In this document: one piece after another, positions 14,754-21,842 of the stretch
Layout: every line of letters begins with the position of its first letter
Numbering within the stretch: position 1 is the first letter of the stretch
Origin: Pseudomonadota bacterium
Lineage (GTDB): Bacteria > Pseudomonadota > Alphaproteobacteria > Rhodospirillales > 2-02-FULL-58-16
NCBI GenBank assembly: GCA_022572335.1
Contig: JACZWD010000007.1
Coordinates: 1-23,292 of the forward strand
Direction of reading: 5' to 3'
Length of the DNA stretch: 23,292 bases
The notes under the pieces: generated by a model
Told to the model about the DNA's origin: nothing
The model's database searches: none
Seen by the model: only the letters and a program-made list of their open reading frames with translations
Position numbers and translations under genes: made by a program

Positions 14754-15032
14754 ATGAGACCGGGAAATTGCATAGTCATGCTCGGTTGCGTGGTGGCTGC
14801 CGGCGTGTTGCTCGGCGCCTGCCGGGAAAACGAGCAGGATCGAGTGCTCCTTTACCAGAAAGGCAATTACCTGGGTAAACCCCATACGGCGGTTTCCGAG
14901 GGTACGCTCCGCGCCTTAAGCGCAGAGATTCAACGCCAGAACGAACGCGCCGGTTCCGCCGGCGGAAGTTACGTTAGTTCGGCGCCGCCGCCGGAGGGTG
15001 TTCTGCGCCAGCGTGCGCGACGGCAGGATTAA
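14754..15032 (+). CDS. Small lipoprotein of the fdh region
   Basis: 92 residues. The N-terminus is a lipoprotein signal with lipobox LLGAC (Cys23), so the protein should be membrane-anchored. The mature part (KGNYLGKPHTAVSEGTLRAL onward) resembles short lipoproteins found near cytochrome b subunits of formate dehydrogenases, but I know no function. It may assist assembly of the membrane complex. No strong ribosome site is present. It ends 39 bases before fdhC, in a short perfect tandem duplication. Confidence 0.7.
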   Translation: MRPGNCIVMLGCVVAAGVLLGACRENEQDRVLLYQKGNYLGKPHTAVSEGTLRALSAEIQRQNERAGSAGGSYVSSAPPPEGVLRQRARRQD

Positions 15033-15054
15033 ACTGGACGGCAGGATTAAACTG
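15019..15054 (+). repeat. Perfect 18-base tandem duplication at the lipoprotein stop codon
   Basis: The unit GACGGCAGGATTAAACTG occurs twice back to back (15019-15036 and 15037-15054). The lipoprotein gene stops within the first unit (TAA 15030-15032), so the second is untranslated. It is a recent slippage duplication. Confidence 0.9.
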
Positions 15055-15071
15055 ATTGAGCGGGGGAGATC

Positions 15072-16175
15072 ATGGGACTCTGGTTGAGGCGAGTTTTTCG
15101 CGCTGCCGCTTTTTTGCTTTTGCTGGCCTTCTGGGCCGGCGCCGCCAACCTGACCGGCGCCCTGATCGTGGACAACCCGGCGGCGGCCCAGGTGGAGGGC
15201 AAACCGCCAGGCAGTACCTTGGGCAGCACCAGCGACTCTGACCTCTGGCGCACCCTGCGCAGGGGATTCCAAGGTAAGGTCTCGTTCGCCGACAAGCAGA
15301 AGGGGGTGGCGATCCAGTCCGAGGGAGACAACTGGCGCGCCGTCCGCAACGGACCACTGTCTGTCTATGGCGGCTGGCTGTTGCTGGCCACGATCGTGAT
15401 TCTGGCTGTCTTTTTCGCCGTGCGCGGCCGTATCCGTGTCGATGCGGGGCTCTCGGGGCGAACCATTGAACGTTTCAACACCCTCGAGCGTTTCACCCAT
15501 TGGCTGACCGCGTCGTCCTTCATCGTGCTCGCCCTGACCGGGCTCAACGTCCTTTACGGAAAATACGTCCTGATGCCGATTATCGGCCAGAACGCGTTCG
15601 CCGCGCTCACCTATTGGGGAAAGCTCGCCCACAATTACATCGCCTTCGCCTTCATGATCGGCATTGCCATGATGCTGGTCCTGTGGGTCAGGGACAACCT
15701 GCCCAGCCGTGAGGACGTCACCTGGGTCGCACAAGGCGGCGGCATGTTTGTCAAGGGTGTGCACCCCCCGGCGAGGAAATTCAATTTCGGCCAGAAGGTG
15801 ATCTTCTGGATCGTCATCCTGGGCGGCATCTCGATTACCTATACCGGGCTAAGCCTCATGTTTTTCTTCGATCTGAAGCCCTTTTCCGGGACCTTCGCCT
15901 TGCTCAACCTGTTGGGTTTCGACCTGCCGACCCAGTTGACGGCCCTGCAGGAAAGCCAGCTGACGCAGTTGTGGCACGCCGTCCTGGCGCTGATCATGAT
16001 CGTCGTCATCATCGCCCATATTTATATCGGTACGCTTGGCATGGAGGGGGCCTTCGACGCCATGTACACGGGCCAGGTCGACGAGAACTGGGCGCACGAA
16101 CACCACAGTCTGTGGGTCGCCGAGGTGCGGCTGGAGCCGCAATCCCCGGCGCAACAACGGGGCGGTGGTGAGTGA
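15072..16175 (+). CDS. fdhC: Formate dehydrogenase cytochrome b subunit (gamma)
   Basis: Membrane anchor that takes electrons from FdhB through haem b to the quinone pool. The 367-residue protein has an N-terminal hydrophobic segment (about 9-31) and a long periplasmic loop. Core spans lie near 100-117, 146-164, 183-206, 243-266 and 301-320. Candidate haem ligands are His143 (ERFTHWLT), His187 (KLAHNYI), His302 (LWHAVLAL) and His316 (IIAHIYIG). The ending GTLGMEGAFDAMYTGQVDEN WAHEHH-type segment is typical of this family (TIGR01583-like). GGGGGAG lies close to the ATG. Its stop overlaps the next reading frame by 8 bases. Confidence 0.94.
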   Translation: MGLWLRRVFRAAAFLLLLAFWAGAANLTGALIVDNPAAAQVEGKPPGSTLGSTSDSDLWRTLRRGFQGKVSFADKQKGVAIQSEGDNWRAVRNGPLSVYGGWLLLATIVILAVFFAVRGRIRVDAGLSGRTIERFNTLERFTHWLTASSFIVLALTGLNVLYGKYVLMPIIGQNAFAALTYWGKLAHNYIAFAFMIGIAMMLVLWVRDNLPSREDVTWVAQGGGMFVKGVHPPARKFNFGQKVIFWIVILGGISITYTGLSLMFFFDLKPFSGTFALLNLLGFDLPTQLTALQESQLTQLWHAVLALIMIVVIIAHIYIGTLGMEGAFDAMYTGQVDENWAHEHHSLWVAEVRLEPQSPAQQRGGGE

Positions 16176-16547
16176 GCGCAAAGTTGCCGGCCTCCTGCTC
16201 GCCGGGGGGCTGTTGGGGGCGATGCTGGTTATGCCTCTGCCCATCGTTGCGGCGATGAGCGCGGATCAGGTCAGCGCGAAAATAACCAAGGTGTTTAGCG
16301 TCAGGTCCTGCGGACTCGGTCCGGACAAGCCGACAGCCGCCGGGTCTATGTGGTCACGATCATGAATCCAGGGGGCGATTTCAACACCGCCTTTCAGGTC
16401 AACACCCTGATCGTCGATGCCGACACGGGGAAACTCGTTTCCGGTTTTCGCCATCGCGCCAGTGGTTATGACCCCAACCCGGCGCCATCCTTCATACCCA
16501 ACCTCAATTCCCCCGACACATTGAGCTGGGGCTTCGTATGGCGGTAG
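16168..16547 (+). pseudogene. Frameshifted PepSY-like exported protein
   Basis: Starting at GTG 16168, the frame encodes a signal peptide (VAGLLLAGGLLGAMLVMPLP) and AMSADQVSAKITKVFSV, then goes out of frame near 16304. The following frame gives VLRTRSGQADSRRVYVVTIM, then NPGGDFNTAFQVNTLIVDAD, TGKLVSGFRHRASGYD and a proper stop at 16547. The two halves read together as one PepSY-like protein of about 126 residues, as usual for small exported PepSY-like proteins next to cytochrome subunits. Adding one base between AG and GTC near 16304 would restore it. It is a one-base deletion, either a real mutation or a sequencing/assembly error. Start overlaps the fdhC stop. Confidence 0.7.
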
Positions 16548-16582
16548 GGCCGGGGAGTCCGTAGGGCGGTCGTTAACGGTTC

Positions 16583-17314
16583 ATGACCCAGCGCCCCCGA
16601 ATTCCGCCTATCTATCATCTGGTCACCCTCGTCTCGGACGTTGAGTTGGGTTCGGAGGCCCGGCGGATGGCCGTGGAGGGGGCGGATGACGGCACCCTTC
16701 TTTGGGTTGCCCGGGATGACCGGCTGGACTGTGCGGTAATCCTGCACCCGGACGAGGTGCTCGAGCGGGCCGCGCTGGTCACTTACGTCGCTATGGTGGG
16801 GCTGAGGGAGGCCATGGGCGTCGTCGTGCCCCCGATGACGGAGGTGACCTATACTTGGCCGAACCGGATCGAGGCCAATGGCGGTGGCGTCGCGGCGATC
16901 GGACTTGAACTGCCGAAAGGGGCCGCGGCCGGGTTGGTTCCCGACTGGCTGGTTGTCTTTGCAACGGTTGCCGTGACCGCACAGCCGGCGGGCGGTTCGG
17001 ACGCCGAGCCCCGGGTTACCACGCTTCGCGAGGAAGGCTGCGTGGACCTCACTCCGGCGAGCCTGTTGGAAACCTTTGCCCGACATTTCTTGGCCTGGGT
17101 CAACCGTTGGCAGGATGACGGCTTCGAACCGGTTCGCACCATGTGGCTTCACCATGCGCCCGCTCAAGGCAAAACAATCGACATTGACGTAGAGGGCGAG
17201 CGGGTGGCCGGAAAATTCGTCGGAATCGACGACGACGGCTCGCTCCTCCTGGACTGCGAGGGGACCGTCCGCCGGATTGATCTACGTGATGCACTGTTCA
17301 AGGAAGGTCGATGA
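16583..17314 (+). CDS. Biotin/lipoate A/B protein ligase-like protein (DUF4444-type)
   Basis: 243 residues. The catalytic-fold part runs from PPIYHLV (8-14) through ILHPDEVLERAALVTYVAMV (53-72), VPPMTEVTYTWPNRIEANGG (82-101) and a C-terminal GKFVGIDDDGSLLLDCEG barrel similar to the BirA C-terminus. TWPNRI matches the BirA KWPND motif position but lacks the usual Lys, and no GRGRxG loop is seen, so ordinary biotin transfer is doubtful. I recall related genes beside formate dehydrogenase genes in alphaproteobacteria; their purpose is not established. The ribosome site before ATG 16583 is weak. No functional claim beyond the fold is justified. Confidence 0.75.
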   Translation: MTQRPRIPPIYHLVTLVSDVELGSEARRMAVEGADDGTLLWVARDDRLDCAVILHPDEVLERAALVTYVAMVGLREAMGVVVPPMTEVTYTWPNRIEANGGGVAAIGLELPKGAAAGLVPDWLVVFATVAVTAQPAGGSDAEPRVTTLREEGCVDLTPASLLETFARHFLAWVNRWQDDGFEPVRTMWLHHAPAQGKTIDIDVEGERVAGKFVGIDDDGSLLLDCEGTVRRIDLRDALFKEGR

Positions 17315-17559
17315 TGTTCACCTGCTTGGTTGCGGCGGTTGCAGACCCCGGCGGCGTTGATGAACGACACGCGGAATAAGCGATCTGCCAAGCGAAGCCT
17401 GTCGGCGCTGGTCCTTGCGCGCACTTTGCCGCCGCCGCCCCCGCGGCGGCGATTCATTGGCTTACGAATGCGGTTGAATGCGGTCGGGCGTGGGAACCCC
17501 TCGTCAGGTGACAACCAACGCCGACGAATGCTAACCTCCGGGCCACTCATAAGCCGCAA

Positions 17560-17913
17560 GTGGAACGCTGCGCCGTGAAGGAGCAGGTCGAGGCACGACA
17601 CAATCCGGGCGTCTACGCCCTCGACGGCCGCGGCCGGGAGACCCTGGTGCATCTTTACCAGGGCGGAGACTACGAGCTCGCCGACATCGTCGAGTTTTTC
17701 CAGCTCGGCCGGCTTGAGGAGGCGGACGGCGAGGACGAGACCGTGCTGGTGCTGACCGCCAAGGAGCTGCGCACCCTCAAGACCATGGCCGACGCCTACA
17801 GCTTCGACTACGAGGAGCCCTACATCGAGATGTGCCTGGAAATGCAGCGCTTCGCCGACCAGTTCGGCGGCGGCCCCGCCGGCAACGAGATGCGCTTCAC
17901 GGCCAATTTCTGA
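17560..17913 (+). CDS. Unrecognised acidic protein, copy 2
   Basis: 117 residues, not a family I recognise. It matches the gene at 9257-9862: NPGVYALDGRGRETLVHLYQ, ADIVEFFQLGRLEEA, ETVLVLTAKELRTLKTMAD, AYSFDYEEPYIEMCLEMQRF and RFTANF, where it stops. It is acidic, soluble and probably cytoplasmic. The start may be GTG 17560 or GTG 17575; neither has an evident ribosome site. The 245 bases upstream (17315-17559) contain no gene I can support. It stands before the reduced fdhD, while its paralogue stands before torD copy 1, so the family brackets the structural fdh genes. Confidence 0.7.
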   Translation: MERCAVKEQVEARHNPGVYALDGRGRETLVHLYQGGDYELADIVEFFQLGRLEEADGEDETVLVLTAKELRTLKTMADAYSFDYEEPYIEMCLEMQRFADQFGGGPAGNEMRFTANF

Positions 17914-18029
17914 GGCAGTGGTCCCCGACCCGTTCCCAGTGGCCGCGTCGCCCCGCTTCAAGTCCGGCGGCGGGGCCGTCGCCGACGACCCGAATTATCC
18001 GCGCGCCTGTCAAGGCGGCGCGCTGGTCT

Positions 18030-18060
18030 TATCGAATAAAATGTAACATGCATAATTTCG
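18030..18060 (+). promoter_or_regulatory. AT-rich promoter-like island upstream of reduced fdhD
   Basis: AT-rich stretch in GC-rich DNA containing AATAAAATGTAACATGCATA and the octamer GCATAATT (18050-18057). The same octamer starts the palindrome upstream of full fdhD (2158-2165). It suggests that both fdhD copies kept part of the same promoter or operator. Confidence 0.35.
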
Positions 18061-18151
18061 CGGAAGGGATTTGGGCGGTCGTCCAGGGATTTCCGCCGAT
18101 CCTTGTGTCGAGGCGTCTGGCAAGCCATAGTTTGGTCTGAAAGGGGAAACG

Positions 18152-18418
18152 ATGGCTAGGCTTAAAGAGTTTCTCTTCAGGCCCGATGCGGGGGATTGTC
18201 GGCTTACGCGGCGCCTCGAGGGCGTGGACCAGGCCAGGGCCCTCACCACCGCCTGGGGAGTGGAGCTGGCGCGCCGGGCCGGCCTCCCCTTGACCGGCCG
18301 CGCCAGGGGCTGGCGTTTCATCGCCCCTGGGGGCGAGGGGCGCATGGGGTTCGACGGCGGCCCCGCGGCCATCGCCGAGGAACCCCGCCAGGCGCGGCGC
18401 AAGGGGGCCACCCAATGA
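18152..18418 (+). CDS. Internally deleted FdhD (88 residues)
   Basis: N-terminal residues LKEFLFRPDAGDCRLTRRLE match the start of full FdhD (PKEFLVQPDPSDPRLTRRVD). After ALTT the sequence jumps to AWGVELARRAGLPLTGRARG, matching the C-terminal region of full FdhD (AWGVELACQVDMALLGRARG), and continues to the same end (EEPRQARRKGA versus EEPRHLQRKGA). About 203 codons (35-237 of the full copy) are missing, exactly in frame, with CACC shared at the breakpoints (2379-2382 and 2988-2991 in full fdhD). The sulfur-transfer loop and EDVGRHNAVDK are gone, so sulfurtransferase activity is not expected. It keeps a ribosome site (AGGGG) and an ATGA overlap with DUF3305. It may be a relic or a coupled mini-gene. 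Confidence 0.85.
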   Translation: MARLKEFLFRPDAGDCRLTRRLEGVDQARALTTAWGVELARRAGLPLTGRARGWRFIAPGGEGRMGFDGGPAAIAEEPRQARRKGATQ

Positions 18419-18942
18419 CCAAATCCGCGGACACCATGCCCGTCGGCGTGATCCTGGAACGCCGCAAGATCGACAACCCCTGGCAGGAGTATGCCTGGTG
18501 CGCGGTGGCGGTGCTCCCGGGGGCGCAAAGAAGCGAGGAGTGGCGACTCTTGCGCGAGGGCGATGGTTGGGTGCAGTACCATGCCGGGACCCTCGATCTC
18601 AAACTCCATCACAAGGAAACCGAAGGCTACCGTCTAAACTTGACGAGCCAGCGGCCGACGGTCTACATCGTGCTGCGCTACGAAGATGAGGTGGAGGCCG
18701 GCATCGTTCCGTTCTTGGCCACGGTCTGCCCGTTCGAGGCGCAAAACTACCTCGACGGCGACGAGGACCTTGTCGAAGCGGTGCCGATGCCCGATGTGGT
18801 GGCGGCATGGGTGGACGATTTCGTCGTCAAGTATCATGTCGACGAACCGCGCTACAAACGCAAACGCGAGCGCTGGGATCCGCGCAAGAGAAAGGGAGGG
18901 CCGCGGGCGCCGAGCGTGAAGAAGGGTCATGGCGCGCACTGA
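18415..18942 (+). CDS. DUF3305 protein (full length)
   Basis: 175 residues. It starts with MPVGVILERRKIDNPWQEYA (8-27), followed by WVQYHAGTLDLKLHHKETEG, RPTVYIVLRYEDE and AWVDDFVVKYHVDEPRYKRK, a layout typical of DUF3305. Its biochemical role is unknown; it normally travels with DUF3306 and formate dehydrogenase genes. The ATG overlaps the reduced fdhD stop (ATGA), so it is translated by coupling. No DUF3306 follows it; the only DUF3306 in the window lies in locus A beside the mini-DUF3305, so the pair is split between the two loci. Confidence 0.85.
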   Translation: MTKSADTMPVGVILERRKIDNPWQEYAWCAVAVLPGAQRSEEWRLLREGDGWVQYHAGTLDLKLHHKETEGYRLNLTSQRPTVYIVLRYEDEVEAGIVPFLATVCPFEAQNYLDGDEDLVEAVPMPDVVAAWVDDFVVKYHVDEPRYKRKRERWDPRKRKGGPRAPSVKKGHGAH

Positions 18943-19183
18943 CGCACGATTCCTCGGACCCGGGTCGCGTCTGAAGTAAGAGGATCGCCGCCGAAGCAGG
19001 CGAGGGGATTCCTGTAGCGGAGGCCGATGACGACGCCGAGACCGGCTGATCAAGGCCTTGCGGCCGGCTTCCAGCCCCTGTGGGGCTAGGCGAACGCGCG
19101 CTGTGATGGCGGAGTGTTGATTTGACTCTTTGTCGAAATTGCTCAATCTAGGCCGTGATCAAAAGGGTCAAGGAGCTGAAACC

Positions 19184-19885
19184 ATGGCCGAAAGTCGCAA
19201 AAAAAGGGGAGTGAACGTGCCTGCTGGCAACGGGGAAAATCAGGACCATACGGTAACCGAGGTCGCGGCGGAGGATATGCTGCGGGCCAACACTTATGCG
19301 TTGTTGGCGGCGCTTCTTCGGGGGCCACCTGATGCGGCGACCCTGACCGGTCTTGCCGAGTCGCGGCTTGACGACAGCGAGATGGGCCAAGCGATGGCCG
19401 CGCTCGCCGCTGTCGCCCGGAAGAGCACACCTGAGAGCCTCAAGGACGAGTATCACGATCTCTTCATCGGCGTGGGCGAAGCGGAACTGACCCCTTACGC
19501 CTCCTATTATTTGACCGGTTTCGTTTACGAAAAGCCCCTTGCCAAGTTGCGCATTGCGATGTCCGAGCTCGGCATCGTCAAAACCGACGATGTTTCAGAG
19601 CCTGAGGACCACATCGCGGCCCTGTGTGAAATGATGTACGGGCTGATTACCGGCGCCTTCGGCGAGCCTGCCGACTTGGCCAGCCAGCAGGCTTTCTTCG
19701 ACGCCCATATGGCGCCTTGGGCCGAGCGCTTTTTCGAGGATCTGGAAGAGGCGGACAGCGCCAACTTCTACAAGCCGGTGGGGACCATCGGCAAGCTGTT
19801 CGGGCGCATCGAAACACAGGCTTTTGAGATGGCGCGTGATCAATTGCTGTCGCAGGGCCCCGCCGGCGCCCCGAAGCTCCATTGA
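19184..19885 (+). CDS. TorD/DmsD-family chaperone, copy 2
   Basis: 233 residues, paralogous to the gene at 10068-10691. It has YHDLFIGVGEAELTPYASYY (90-109), SEPEDHIAALCEMMYGLITG (138-157), FFDAHMAPWAERFFEDLEEA and KPVGTIGKLFGRIE. It adds about 25 residues at the N-terminus (MAESRKKRGVNVPAGNGENQ). AAGGAG precedes the ATG at 19184 with normal spacing, a stronger start than copy 1. It probably serves the same FdhA, or another molybdoenzyme outside the window. A possible minus-35 (TTGACT, 19122-19127) lies upstream, but its minus-10 is poor. The 241-base gap before it shows only a short hairpin AGCCCC-TGT-GGGGCT (19073-19087). Confidence 0.86.
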   Translation: MAESRKKRGVNVPAGNGENQDHTVTEVAAEDMLRANTYALLAALLRGPPDAATLTGLAESRLDDSEMGQAMAALAAVARKSTPESLKDEYHDLFIGVGEAELTPYASYYLTGFVYEKPLAKLRIAMSELGIVKTDDVSEPEDHIAALCEMMYGLITGAFGEPADLASQQAFFDAHMAPWAERFFEDLEEADSANFYKPVGTIGKLFGRIETQAFEMARDQLLSQGPAGAPKLH

Positions 19886-19992
19886 GCCACCTGCCGGGTG
19901 TCCATTGCGCGGCGGCGATGTGTTCGCTTTTCGGGTCGCGCCGGCACACAACGATTGGTCGACATCGAATTGCGCCTGGCGTGGGGTGAACC

Positions 19993-21741
19993 GTGAAGCG
20001 TAATAAGCGACGCCACAAGGCGCAGAAAAAGACCCGTCGAACCAAAACCCGTTGCGCACCAACGGGTGGAAGGCGGGCTTTGCCCTCATACGTAGCCGAG
20101 AGCGGGGTGCCCGCAGGCGCGGCTGGTGCACACATATCCAGCCCCGCGGTTCTACGGCAGGCGCACACATTCCTCCAAGCCGGCTGCCCACAGGAAGCGC
20201 TGCGGTTGTACCGGCAAATCCTCGCCGCCCAACCAGACCACACGGATGCCCTCAATCTAGGCGGCGTAGCCGCTTTCCAGTCCGGCGACGTCAACCAAGG
20301 GCTCAAGTTGCTGCAAGGGGCGGTGGCTCGTAGGCCTGACTTCGTCGATGGGCACAACAACCTGGGCAACGTGCTGAAAGCGTTGGGCAGGTTCGATGAG
20401 GCCGAGGCCGCCTACCGGCGCGCCCTTGAAATCAAGCCCGACCACGCCGACGCCCACTACAACCTCGGCATCGTGCTGGAAGCGTCGGCCAGGTTCAATG
20501 AAGCCGTGGCCGCCTACGGTTGTGCCCTTGAAATCAACCCGGGCTTTGCGGAGGCGCACGTCAACCTCGGCAACGTGCTGAAAGCGTTGGGCAAGCTCGA
20601 TGAAGCCGTGGGCGCCTACGGTCGTGCGCTTAAAATCAGGCCTGACCACGCCGACGCGCACAACAATCTTGGCAGCGTGCTACGGGAACTGGGGAAGTTC
20701 GATGAGGCTGAGGCCGCCTACGGTCGCGCGCTTGAAATCAAGCCTGACCACGCCGAGGCCCACTACAACCACGGCATCGTTTTGCAGGACCGGGGGAGGT
20801 TCGATGAAGCCATCGCGGCCTACCACAGGGCTCTCGACATCAAACCGGACTATACCGAAGCGCAAGTCAACCTCGGATACGCGCTGAAGGAATTGGGCAG
20901 GCTCGATGAGGCCGAGGCCGCCTACCGGCGCGCCATCGCCATCGAGCCGGACCATGCCCCGGCCCATGCCAACCTCGGCGATGTCCTGTTGGAACAGGGC
21001 GATCCGCAGGCGGCGGTGGACGTGTGCGACGCGTATCTCAAGGTCCATCCCTGCAACAGCGGCGTGCTTGCCTTCAAGGCCATCGCCCTCGACGAACTCG
21101 GCCAGCGGGATGCGGTACGCTTCCTAGTCGACTTCGATCGCTTCATCCGGCCCGTGCGCTTTACGGCCCCGGCTGGATTTGCCAGCGTGGCCGACTTCAA
21201 CGCGGCGCTGGCGCGCCACGTCTGCGCCCACCCGACCCTGGTTTTCGCACCCGCCAGTCACGCAACCCGTTTGGGAAAGCACTCGGGCGAGCTCCTGGTT
21301 GAGCCGAAAGGGCCGGTCGCGGTCTTGGAAGGGATGATACGCGGGGCGGCCGAAGACTACTTGCACTCGCTGCCGGCGGACCCGGCGCATCCGTTTCTCG
21401 CCAACCGACCGCAGGGTTTGTGGCTGACCGCCTGGAGCATTGTGCTGGAATCGCAAGGGCATCAACTACCCCATATCCACCCGACCGCGTGGCTGAGTGG
21501 CGTCTACTACGTTGAATTGCCGGATATCGTCAAAACCCCCGCACAAGGGCAGGCCGGTTGGATCGAATTCGGTCGCCCCTCGTCGCACTTCCACTGCAGG
21601 GTGGAGCCCGAGGTACGGGCGTTTCAGCCCGAGGAAGGGCTGATGGTGTTGTTTCCTTCCTACTTCTACCACCGGACCGTGCCATTCGAGGGCGCGGGAA
21701 AGCGTATCAGCATCTCCTTCGACGTACGACCCGTGGACTGA
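19993..21741 (+). CDS. TPR-repeat protein with C-terminal 2OG-Fe(II) oxygenase-like domain, copy 3
   Basis: 582 residues starting at GTG 19993 (GGGGTGA about 5 bases upstream). The basic N-terminus MKRNKRRHKAQKKTRRTK, about ten TPR units (e.g. RALEIKPDHADAHYNLGIVL) and the C-terminal module match copy 1 nearly end to end. That module has HQLPHIHPTAWLSGVYYVE (His494-x-His496), GWIEFGRPSSHFHC, LFPSYFYHRTVPF (His560) and KRISISFDV (Arg571). The TPR units are highly alike at DNA level (repeated GACCACGCCGACGC and AACCTCGGC runs), which indicates recent unit duplication or gene conversion. It stands 107 bases after torD copy 2 on the same strand. Confidence 0.84.
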   Translation: MKRNKRRHKAQKKTRRTKTRCAPTGGRRALPSYVAESGVPAGAAGAHISSPAVLRQAHTFLQAGCPQEALRLYRQILAAQPDHTDALNLGGVAAFQSGDVNQGLKLLQGAVARRPDFVDGHNNLGNVLKALGRFDEAEAAYRRALEIKPDHADAHYNLGIVLEASARFNEAVAAYGCALEINPGFAEAHVNLGNVLKALGKLDEAVGAYGRALKIRPDHADAHNNLGSVLRELGKFDEAEAAYGRALEIKPDHAEAHYNHGIVLQDRGRFDEAIAAYHRALDIKPDYTEAQVNLGYALKELGRLDEAEAAYRRAIAIEPDHAPAHANLGDVLLEQGDPQAAVDVCDAYLKVHPCNSGVLAFKAIALDELGQRDAVRFLVDFDRFIRPVRFTAPAGFASVADFNAALARHVCAHPTLVFAPASHATRLGKHSGELLVEPKGPVAVLEGMIRGAAEDYLHSLPADPAHPFLANRPQGLWLTAWSIVLESQGHQLPHIHPTAWLSGVYYVELPDIVKTPAQGQAGWIEFGRPSSHFHCRVEPEVRAFQPEEGLMVLFPSYFYHRTVPFEGAGKRISISFDVRPVD

Positions 21742-21842
21742 GCCGCGCTTAATGGTGCACGGACTGCCTGCACCCGAAGCCGGCCTGGAATGCCGACAGG
21801 GCCCGACGACGGCGTTGACATATCCCCGTCATCGCCGGTTTG

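Noticed and set aside
17330..17578. 82-codon plus-strand open frame in the gap before acidic protein copy 2
   Set aside because: Low-complexity Pro/Arg run, no ribosome site, and it overlaps a better-supported gene in another frame.
19073..19087. Terminator after DUF3305 (AGCCCC-TGT-GGGGCT)
   Set aside because: Short stem with no T run, so not convincing as an intrinsic terminator.
19122..19144. Promoter for torD copy 2 (TTGACT with 17-base spacing)
   Set aside because: The minus-10 position (AATCTA) matches the consensus poorly; kept only as a note.
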